From: Lepas anatifera
Taxonomy: Eukaryota > Arthropoda > Thecostraca > Lepadidae
DNA length: 64,000 bases
NCBI GenBank assembly: GCA_034440635.1
Contig: JAOTON010000330.1
Location: 416,001-480,000 of the forward strand
Reading direction: 5' to 3'
The notes beneath the pieces are model-generated. The model did no database searches and was not told where the DNA came from. It saw nothing but the letters and a program-made list of their open reading frames with translations. Made by a program: the position numbers and the translations under genes. Position 1 is the stretch's first letter. Each line of letters begins with the position of its first letter. Positions 55,766 through 64,000 of the stretch are shown one piece after another.

Positions 55766-56239
55766 GCGGCGTGGCACCGTCCGGTCGAGGCGCCTTTCTC
55801 GTCAGTGGGGACTGCAGCATCCTCTGCTTCCACTCCAGAAGTCGCTTCATTGATTCCTCCCGCTGCAAAACGACCAGTTACGCATCACTGCTACCAGTCA
55901 AGCCCCAGAACACACACAGCGACTTACTTCTCTCCAGTGTTTTTAGGTACCATATTATAGCATTGTTCACATTTACCTCGAATACATGGGCTGTTTAGTA
56001 CGTACCAATACCACGTCGACCGCAGGGACGAACTCAACAACTCATGCAGCCGGCTGCCTGGTATGTTGACGTTACCCTGCTTCACTTCTCTCCGAGGACT
56101 GCGGGGTAAGTCCGTACCGTGTCGCATAGAAACGTATCAACAAGGGGAGACTGCCCTCGGTCAGACGTACATGAGGGCGGGGAGTGAGCGCGCAACGCAG
56201 CTGCGACGTCATAAATGAGGGAGAGGAGGTTCAACTCAA
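55766..56239. other. Unassigned spacer
   Basis: Ordinary-looking DNA with short frames; no feature supported. Confidence 0.3.
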
Positions 56240-56935
56240 GTGGGCCTGGCATTAATACGTTCTGAACTCATGAAGCCGACTTTTGATAGTACAGATTTGG
56301 TCCATTCTCATTTAAACTATTGTTGTCTAGCTTGGGGGGTAAATTACGCATCACAGCTGAACCGTTTAATTGTGTTACAGAAAAAAGCGGTAAGACTTAT
56401 TGCAAATGTTTATTTACCACATAGTTACGAACCATACTTCGTAAAATTTAAGGTTTTGAAAATTAGTGATACAGCGAAATCCCAAATGCTGCTTCTGGCT
56501 CACAAGTTTCTAACGGGCTCGCTTCCTCAATCACTTTGCACTATGTTCAAAATAAGAGAAATAAATAGTCATGGGACTCGGCAAAATGCGTTTCTCGAAC
56601 AGCCGTTTTCGAATAGAAATTATCGTTTATTCACTACTCCCTGCCTAGGCCCTAAATTGTGGAGTACCATGTTCATGAACGAATTCCAACTAATTGAAGA
56701 CGTGCCAGCAAGCAAAGCAGTAATAAAAATATCATAAAAAAGAAACTGATTGATTCGTATGTTAACCAATAGACTTGATTCGTATCTCTTCTTATCGCTA
56801 TGGTAACCAAACAAGGTACATGTAAATCATTCTGAGGAGAATTGCTGTCTTTAACTTTTTGCCCCTCTGGTCGGTATATTGTTAGTGATAATAATTATGT
56901 AAGACAAAAATAACAAAATAAATTGTAAGAGCTAA
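56240..56935 (+). pseudogene. LINE ORF2 C-terminal fragment with 3' UTR
   Basis: The frame to 56737 gives VHSHLNYCCLAWGVNYASQL, then LQKKAVRLIANV, PYFVKFKVLKISD and LFTTPCLGPKLWSTMFMN, the region that follows the RT domain in CR1/L2/RTE-type LINE proteins. It starts abruptly, so it is a 5'-truncated copy. The remaining ~200 bases are AT-rich 3' sequence ending near AAAATAAATTGTAAG. The clade is not certain. Confidence 0.75.
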
Positions 56936-58174
56936 GCTGTTTCATCTAAACTAAGGTGATAATACGTTATTAATAACGTATATTAAACTGTATGTGGTTC
57001 AGCACCCGGGGTTAAGGTGCTCTGTGGTGTTTCCGCGGTGTACGCACAAAATATCATCATGCTATCATGCTCTCATATTAAGTCGCCCTCACCTCATCAT
57101 CAAAAAATGAAAAAAATTATCGCCACCCGGTGTTAGCCTGCACTGTGGTATTTCCCAAAAAATCATGCCCACATCAAAAGTCACTCTCACCTCATCATCA
57201 TCTGAAAGGATTTCATTTCTCCTGGAGATCATCGTAAGTAAGTGTGGACGCGAATCTTCTCTTATTGTTGCCCTTTTCTTGTCGACATGACATCTGGCCG
57301 ATTATGCTAATGAGGAAATATGTATCTTTGGTAAAGCATGAGCTTCCTTTATTTGCCTTTGACGGCCGGTGAGCAACAGGGTTTTCCTCGCTTACTGGCC
57401 TGAGGGGGTTATAGAGTGAGGCTTTTTCATGCGTAATCATGCTTTCATGTGTAACCCTCTCCTCAGCATCTAGAAAAAAATTTGATAAATAGTGTACGGT
57501 TTGTTCCCTGAACGGACTGCTATTGTATCTGAGGTAACCATCGCTTAAACGTATCCGTTTGAGTGGGGCTACAAACATGCATGTATGAAAAAAGGCGAAT
57601 ATGACGACGGATTTTGTACAACTTTCCGTGTCCCGGTTTCCAATATTGCATAACCATGCAATTGCCGTTCCTTCAAACAAGTTTTTCAGAAATTTGAAAC
57701 ACTCCAGAAATGTATTAGTTCTTTATATACTTTATAATCAGCCTCGTCGGAGCAGTTCAGGAACCAATTGAACATACACGCTCGGTGAGCAGACACCATG
57801 CCAGCCTATCCTGCACCAGGGTCAGAGTCGAGTGAACACACCAATAGCGGCCATCATATTTACCGCCAATTACCTGGCATGGTTTTCAATTAATGACCGC
57901 CTGAGCGTTATGCCTATTATGTGTGTGTATCGGGGCTGTAGGGCGGTTTCATCCGCTTGGCTATGTCGCGCCCAAACGTTACCCCAAAAGCTAGCGATAT
58001 GCAAATGGAAATCTAGGCAAATAAAAGCGCTTCAAAATGCAAATTTATAATGCAAAAGAGGCCTGTTTCCTGAGGCTACTGTCACAGAACATACCTAATC
58101 AATGCGAATAATTCAAGGAGAGAATAACACTAATGAAGCACACCCTGACTTCCGGCCGTCGACTAGTTTCTCAC
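56936..58174 (-). other. Unassigned, probably intron of the PH-domain gene
   Basis: It includes a diverged tandem duplication of about 110-120 bp (57002-57106 and 57123-57201, both with 'cacccgg.gttagg', 'ctgtggt.tttcc' and 'ctcacctcatcatc'). No exon of the neighbouring minus-strand gene could be recognised here. Confidence 0.4.
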
Positions 58175-59138
58175 CTGTTGAATCTTCTTGTAGGCGCCGT
58201 GCTGCGCGTCGTTGGGATGATCCGGCAGTGAAGTGTTCATCATCTCGCGATCGCGCGCCCTTTGGCGGCCGAAGCGTGCGCTCGCCGAGCGTAGAAAGCA
58301 GCTGCCGCGGGGAGTCCGCTCCGGATCGCGGCCCAGCGACAACGTGGCCGGAGCCGGAGCCGGTGCCGGTACCGGAGCCGGAGCCTGCTGCAGCGCCACG
58401 CCACCGCAGTACGCTGCCTCACGCATCTTATTGGCGTAGCCCTCTTCCGACCAGTAGTCGTGCAGACTGGGTTGGCAGTGCGCGAGGCTGGAGCTGGGCC
58501 GGGCCGCGCCGCCAGACAGAGGCCACATCATTCTGCGGCCGCTGGGACGCTCCCACTCCAGGAAGTCGGCCGAGTGTGGTCTGGCGGGGCCGGGGCCGGC
58601 GCTCAGTCGCCCACCCGCGTACGGCGACGCTGTCGCCTGTGCCGGGTCGGCCAACCAGCCGTCGTCTGCAGCACCGACAGGGTCGACGTCAGACCCATAC
58701 AGTGGGACGGCACCAGCCCGCATCCCGGCAGACAGATGCGTACTCCGGCCGGCGCTGGAGGCGTAAGAGGAGCGGGCCTGCGCCGGGCCTGGCGACGGAC
58801 CGGCAGCACTGCTGGCGCGCTCACAGAGGCGGCCTACACAGGGAGCCGCCGCCGCGTAAGCGTCCGGGGTGCGGCGCTGGGTGGGCGGGGTGCCTGGTGG
58901 CTGCAGCCGACTGGGTACCTGAGCGCCGGCAGCCATTTCCGAGGGCCGGTCGGAAGCCTCCGGCGAGCTGCTGCCCTCCCTGCTGCCCGTCAGCCGGCGA
59001 GGCTTGGGCGGTGCGTTGGCGTAGAGCGGCTGGTGCGGGCCGCGCATGCTGGCGCACCAGTGTCGGGCGGCCTCGAGTTCGGCGGCGTCCTGGCAGGAGC
59101 CGAAGCCGCATCGGTCCGAGCGCCGCTCCAGCGGCGTG
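58175..59138 (-). CDS. PLEKHA5/6/7-like gene, downstream exon (partial gene)
   Basis: A 964-bp exon (one base plus 321 codons). Acceptor TTGTGGTAG lies just above 59138 and donor CAG/GTGAGA at 58175. The first base completes a Gly codon with the GG that ends the exon at 61245, so the two join in phase. The protein is Pro/Ala/Ser-rich and probably disordered, with PLYANAPPKPRRL near residue 30, RPHSADFLEWE in the middle, an Ala-Pro run (APAPVPAPAPAPA, from GGAGCC repeats at 58350-58392) and KKIQQ at the end. Such linkers follow the PH domain in PLEKHA/kramer proteins and bind partners such as junction or cytoskeletal proteins. It is GC-rich, unlike nearby intron DNA. Further exons lie outside or are not seen. 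Confidence 0.75.
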
Positions 59139-61244
59139 CTACCACAACAGAGAGCACTGACCGGCACGCAACATACACACGGCTACACTTCATGCTAGAT
59201 CGTTCACAGTGCTGCAATGTTTCGGTAAGAACCTGGTAAAACGCTAAGAATGATGGCACAGACCGAAAGCTGGGCCCCATTTCATAAACGTTGTGAAAAT
59301 GTGACGTGCTCTACACCACACTCGCCTGCAAAGTTACGCCGTACTCAGAATCACGTTTCATAAAGAGCGGCGACATTAACGCGAAGGGGCGTAGATATGA
59401 AATGCAGCGTAAAATACGCCCAATTCCAGAATGGAATTACCTCTTCCAAATATAACATAGAACTTCTTCATTAACATGAAAAAGGCATGCATATTTAATT
59501 AATTAGTTGAAAGAAATTATCGTACTTATTTGTTCTTATTCGATTATTAAGTTTCTTTCTCTCGAAGTTTTAAAAATGCTGCGGAAGAAGACGCGCTAAC
59601 AGCAGACGCAACAAATATACAACACATTTTTTCTGGCCATACCCTGTTTTTGCAGTTTGCTTGCTGTGACCACTTAGGTAAATAGTTACTGTCAAGGCCC
59701 TGCAATGTTAATGTGTTATTGTTGTGCAAGTTTACTCTAGTGGAACGCAAGTTGAAATGTGTCTTCTAACCGCGAGTGAACTGAGAAAGGTTTGTGCACC
59801 TTGTAATTTCGTGAAACTGGTAAAGGAATAGTGAGTCAACATCTTTGAAGAAGGCCTAGATGCCAGTAGGTACCTAGGTATATCCTTTTCGCCAGAGACC
59901 TCGGCAGAGATACTTGGATTTTGTTGGTTACAGGCACCTTAAATTGAATTTTTACCCTGCATAGACTCCAAATAATACTGTGTCAGTGTCAGCCTATCTA
60001 GGTTTCTGTACTCCCTAGACTGTAAAATACAAGTAACGGCATGAGTTCAAAGTAAAAAATCAATGTCAGCTTTCCTGTGTATTTGCATCAACAGCTATTT
60101 TTTGCCATATCAAATGGCCATAGAACTCTATATATCAGCTCAATTTGGCATGAGTATATCTCACTTCAAACTTATGCAGGGAAGAACTTACCTACACACC
60201 TTTTTTATCTAAGCTTATTTTACATTCATAACTATTTTTTTCCTTTGCTACCATAGTTTTTCCTGAGATTCAGAATTTCAGAATAAACCATGTATTTTCA
60301 TGGTTTGCATCATTGACTGATAAGAGTTACCCTGCTACTACTTGCGTAGCTTTTCAGGAGTGTTTTACATGTTCAATGTACAGGGTGTCTGCTATATGAA
60401 ACAGGATTCGGAATATTCTACGCTGCATTCCACTACAGCGTAGTTTAGAGCAGCGTAACTTTGCTAGTGGTTGTATTTTACGCTGCATCTTTATGAAACA
60501 AGATTGTGGTGTATTATTCATTTTCTACGCTGCATTATGCTACTTCTGCGCGATTGGCGTAAGTTACGCCTTTTACGAAATGGGGCCCTGGTGGTCTGTT
60601 TTTAGTCGTACATTAAGCTGTTCGGTAACCACGGCACCTAACGCAGCGAGCAACACCTAACTTACCATGAACGGTTCAAACGGCGGATGCTGATATTTGT
60701 CGAAAGTTGCTGGTGTTACTGATTACCAATAAAATCCAACTATTCCGAACGATTCCAAATTACCTACGCCGAAAGCAAAGCAGCGTGTCTGTGAGCTTCT
60801 GAGTGGCTGTTGGTAGAAACGGGTGGGAGGAGGAAGGTGACCGCGTGAAGAGACTGCAGCCAAAGGGGAGAGCAAAGATAGCCACTGCGGTGGCTGTCAT
60901 AAGTAGACGGTGCTAATTCCTTCATCGTCATTTTACAGATACTGAAGAAATCCCACCACGCAATCCCACACACATGTCGCAATTATCCTAAAGGAAACAA
61001 ATCAATTAACCACCATTGTTGATGCTATGACATGGGGAGCTAAACTTTCTATATCAGAGATCCATAGGGAGAACTTTTCGAAATCTAACACATCGCCATG
61101 ACCACCTGGCCCGCAACCGTAAAACCACATTAAAGCTATAACTAGAAATTCGGAGATTAAACATAACATTGTTTGCGAAAATACAATTTTCATCAACTGA
61201 ACACAAAATTCACCAGTTGTGATTTCGATGAAAACTTCACTTAC
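59139..61244 (-). other. Intron of the PLEKHA-like gene
   Basis: 2.1 kb between the two phased exons, starting GTAAGT at 61244 and ending TAG at 59139. 1.3 kb of it is a MITE (59272-60588). Whether a small exon lies between cannot be excluded. Confidence 0.65.
59272..60588. mobile_element. MITE-like element with GGGCCCCATTTC termini, intronic
   Basis: The left end is GGGCCCCATTTCATAAA and the right end is CGAAATGGGGCCC, inverse of each other. Sub-terminal parts repeat 'tacgctgcat' and 'ttacgcc' motifs several times on both strands. 1.3 kb, no ORF of interest. Target duplication not evident. Confidence 0.75.
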
Positions 61245-61455
61245 CCAGGATCCTTTTGCAATATGCTTGCAAGGCTGATAGCATTCATCCACTCTATCAT
61301 CTTTTCTTTGGTATCGCAGGCGAAATAGTAGGTGCGCATGTTGGCGTGCTCTATCCGGAAGGCGAACTTGCGATGCACACGGTCCTCTTGAGAGACTGGG
61401 CTGACCCGGTAGGAGGGCAGAGTGATCGACCCCAGCAGCTTGTCTTCTTTGGCAT
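61245..61455 (-). CDS. PLEKHA5/6/7-like gene, PH-domain exon (partial gene)
   Basis: A 211-bp exon with acceptor CGCCCTCAG (just above 61455) and donor GTAAGT (61244-61239). It enters in phase 1 and leaves in phase 2. It encodes the second half of a pleckstrin-homology domain: AKEDKLLGSITLPSYRV, RKFAFRIEHANMRTYYFACD and EWMNAISLASILQKDP. The 'NMRTYYF' strand and the C-terminal helix with its invariant Trp match the PEPP/PLEKHA5-7 family, PH proteins that bind phosphoinositides at the membrane; the fly member is called kramer. The first half of the domain should lie in an exon upstream (above 61455), which was not found. Best-supported host coding sequence in the window. Confidence 0.88.
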
Positions 61456-63119
61456 CTGAGGGCGCGATCATAGAGAAGGGTACGAGATAACAGCCAGTCG
61501 AGCATAGAGGTACCGCAACCACAGCAGACCGTGCTCCCGACATGGCACACGAGTAGGCAAACACTCAACTGTACACTCCTGCAACACTGAGCTTCCAAAA
61601 CAGACATACTGCGTTGAGGCGTTGTTCGTAACTTGAGTCAGGATTTTCGCTACAAAACCGATGCCACATTATTTAAAAATGTGACGTTGAACAATGTTCC
61701 ATCCATGTTTTGAAAGTGGAAGAACCGGCAGAGGAGGCTGGCCCACCCAGTTCTGCGTCATGGATGGGCCCATGACACTGACGGCCCCTGGGCCCGGCCC
61801 TCAATCCTTGAACTGATCTGGGGTTGGCCATCTTTACACGCTTGCCTAGTATGGTCATGCGCATTGGAGGACGCAGGGGGGGACATTCCGGCCATCCCCC
61901 CCAAGGCGCTGGAAGGGGAGCCGAAATATATTTTGGCCCCCAAAGACCGCATAATTTTTTTAAAAAAAGGTGTTTACACTAGGCCTGTCGAGTCATTAAA
62001 TCTTCCCCCACCCCCCCCACCCCTCTCCCCCGCCCCGGTAGAGCGATCATACACTTAGAGAGATAGCTTTTACTAGGTCTGTCGAGCACCCAAATCGCAC
62101 GTCCCACCCACCCCCTCCCCCCAGGAGGAGCGGCAGACATGGGTTTGCCCTCCCCCAAACTCGGGCCTGTGCCCGCCCCCGGTCATACGTCACACTCGAT
62201 CTGTCGTAACCAGAGGAATCTAATGACGGCTCCAAACCAATCAGACGCTAGAGCTCAAAGAAATGCTATTCATCGATAACCTACTTTAATCTGCCGCGAT
62301 ATCAAAATTGATCCGAGTCAAAAGTGACTGATAGAGTTCGTGATCCTTTCTCCTGGGTTGTCTACCACTACTCGCGTTCTTTCATTATGCCGCATACAAG
62401 TCGACATCGAGGGAGCTACAAACCCCAACTGGAGTGAAGGTGGATCCCAGGCAGGCCGGGGCGGCGGTTATGACGGTTAACCGGGACCTCTTACAACAGA
62501 CCCTACATCAACGATCCCTCAGGCAGCGGATCAGATTTAATCCGTTATCCACGGCACTTATGAAGTACTCTGATCCCCGAATTGTTCCTGAATATCACGA
62601 GACTGAGCATAGGACGACAAAGATCTTTATACTCCTTACAACGTACCCGAGTTACTTATACCGTGACAGCACTACAAACGTGACATGCCGGCAGGGCCCA
62701 TGAAGAGAGCCCGCGCTTCTCTGGTCAAGGCCGTCAAAAGTCAAATTTCATCCTTGGTAACTTCTCCCGACAGGGCACAAAGTGGTGACTTCAAATAGCC
62801 ACAGAATTGGGTCTGATGACTCTTCCAAGCCGGTTAGTTTACTAGGCCGCCCTCTGCTACCCGGAGAGTTCACTTGCGCTATTACTGTACGTCTCCGCCG
62901 CCACACAACTGCTCGGATAGCTAACATCATCTCCAGCACCGAGGCCTCGATACCAGCTGCGCCTCCGGGCATGTCAGACGTTGTGACGGCAGGTTAAACG
63001 TGGCTTACCTCGGATGGGTATGAAATTTAACCGCATTCGTGTGTTGGTTCTATTTCATGTACAGATACATGCACTATATTAAGTATTTAATGCGCAAACA
63101 TTCTTCACACTTGAATTAT
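61456..63119. other. Upstream region or intron of the PLEKHA-like gene, unassigned
   Basis: A diverged pair of 'actagg(c/t)ctgtcgag' blocks followed by C-rich tracts lies near 61979 and 62071. A 90-codon plus-strand frame at 62434-62703 has no recognised product. Nothing else. Confidence 0.3.
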
Positions 63120-63265
63120 TAACCGGCTGAGTCCGATACTGGCCTCCCCAACCACCCCCCCAGATCTCCAACCAATGGCTAGGTAGGGGTAAGTGAACGG
63201 TTCCATCAGCAGGACTGTCCAAGGAATATGTATTAAATACCATCTGGGACACACTCCCATATCCT
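63120..63265 (-). repeat. Block shared with 26940-27165 (inverse)
   Basis: Diverged inverse copy of the block inside the 4.9 kb hAT-like element, with the same short peptide reading (IPWTVLLMEP, TYPYLAIGWR). It suggests another copy of that element or of an older repeat captured by it. Confidence 0.6.
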
Positions 63266-63798
63266 TTTTATTGAAATAGTAAAAGTGACCCGTTTGGAAA
63301 AAGGAAGCCAACACAATGCGTCGAAACGGGCAAATTCTTGACTAGGTACCAACAGACTTAAGCCAGGGCTAAAGTCTGTTCGATCTGCAACTGTTCAATC
63401 TGAAAAGCCTAAACGTATTAGTTATGGACTTACTAAGTAATCATCTCACAATAGTTACGGGAAGGGTTGCATCAGGGATACGGATGAATTGCATGGACGT
63501 GGGAAATAGGAGGCGGGGGGGGCGAGTAGGCGTGTCCCTCGAATTTGTGAAGCGAAGGTGGGGATGTGGCCATAACTTCTCAGGACTTGTTAGACTTTAA
63601 TTTTTGTTTTTGCTTTCATTCCATCAGCGCGGCCTGTCTTGTACTTATCCTGGCCCGCACTTTTTGCAGAAAATATATTTTTACCTATTTTTTCGTTGTG
63701 GCTACCTGTGATGATATAGTGTTTTTTTGGAAAAATGAATCTGTGGCGACATCCCTAATGAGCTGTATAGGCAGCGTGGGGTGCCTACCCATTTAAAT
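63266..63798. other. Unassigned spacer
   Basis: No gene or repeat recognised. Confidence 0.3.
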
Positions 63799-64000
63799 GG
63801 GTCCTAAATAAGCTCAGGGGCCCAAAATTAGCCCAGGGGGCCAACATTCAACTCATGGGGCCTAGACACGCTGAGGGGGCCCAAAGCAGCTCAGGAGGCC
63901 CATACAAACTAAGATGGCCAGACTAGCTGGGTGTCTCGACGAACTCATGGGGCCCAGATACGCACAACGGGCCCCATAAAAGCTGAAGGGGTCTATATCA
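63799..64000 (+). repeat. GC-rich ~20-bp array running off the right edge
   Basis: Units such as GGGGCCCAAAGCAGCTCAG repeat about every 20 bases to the end of the window. They resemble the arrays inside the hAT-like elements, so this may be part of another such element beginning outside. Confidence 0.75.

Noticed and set aside
58102..59160. Plus-strand open frame of 352 codons opposite the PLEKHA-like exon, and the plus-strand frame at 58460-59239
   Set aside because: Arg/Ala/Pro-rich shadow frames kept open by GC-rich coding sequence. The minus-strand reading has matching splice phases and family motifs.

Overview
This 64 kb window looks like nuclear DNA of an invertebrate animal, most likely an arthropod. 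It has spliced exons with GT..AG borders, several classes of metazoan retrotransposon, hAT-like and P-like DNA transposons, MITEs and very large minisatellites. There is no dense run of bacterial-type genes, no operon and no CRISPR array. The species cannot be named from the sequence. The arthropod guess rests on the PH-domain exon (PLEKHA5/6/7, 'kramer'-like) and on an I-like LINE with RNase H; it is an inference.

Host genes are sparse. Two minus-strand exons at the right (61245-61455 and 58175-59138) match in splice phase and form part of a PLEKHA-type PH-domain gene. Their intron carries a 1.3 kb MITE. Two further candidate plus-strand exons (32279-32468 and 33510-33660) cannot be named.

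The left third is a nest of mobile elements. A hAT-like fragment (656-2165) and AGGTCA-rich repeat DNA (2166-2485) lead to a decayed I-like LINE (2486-6989, 10-bp target duplication). Next is a Ty3/gypsy element (7048-19646, 225-bp LTRs, minus strand), whose pol gene is split by a 7.3 kb Tx1/L1-like LINE (7574-14875) with a perfect 17-bp target duplication. All of these coding regions are broken.

The middle (20-42 kb) holds another AGGTCA-rich element, a 31-bp CAG-rich minisatellite, a 40-bp minisatellite, a CR1/Jockey-like remnant and two unusual hAT-like elements (25866-30780 and 33919-41723). Each of the two has a perfect 8-bp target duplication and short terminal inverted repeats, but is filled with kilobases of GC-rich tandem repeats and has no recognisable transposase.

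The right part (42-64 kb) holds two inverted copies of a TTAA-bordered MITE flanking a P-element-like transposase relic, small hAT-like and palindromic MITEs, a second array of the 40-bp unit, a 3 kb higher-order minisatellite (52.7-55.8 kb), a LINE 3' end and the PH-domain gene. A GC-rich array runs off the right edge.

The most interesting structures are (1) a dispersed TTAA-bordered repeat family loaded with AGGTCA nuclear-receptor half-sites in many spacings plus a conserved hairpin, (2) the satellite-filled hAT-like elements, and (3) the datable nest of insertions in the gypsy pol gene.
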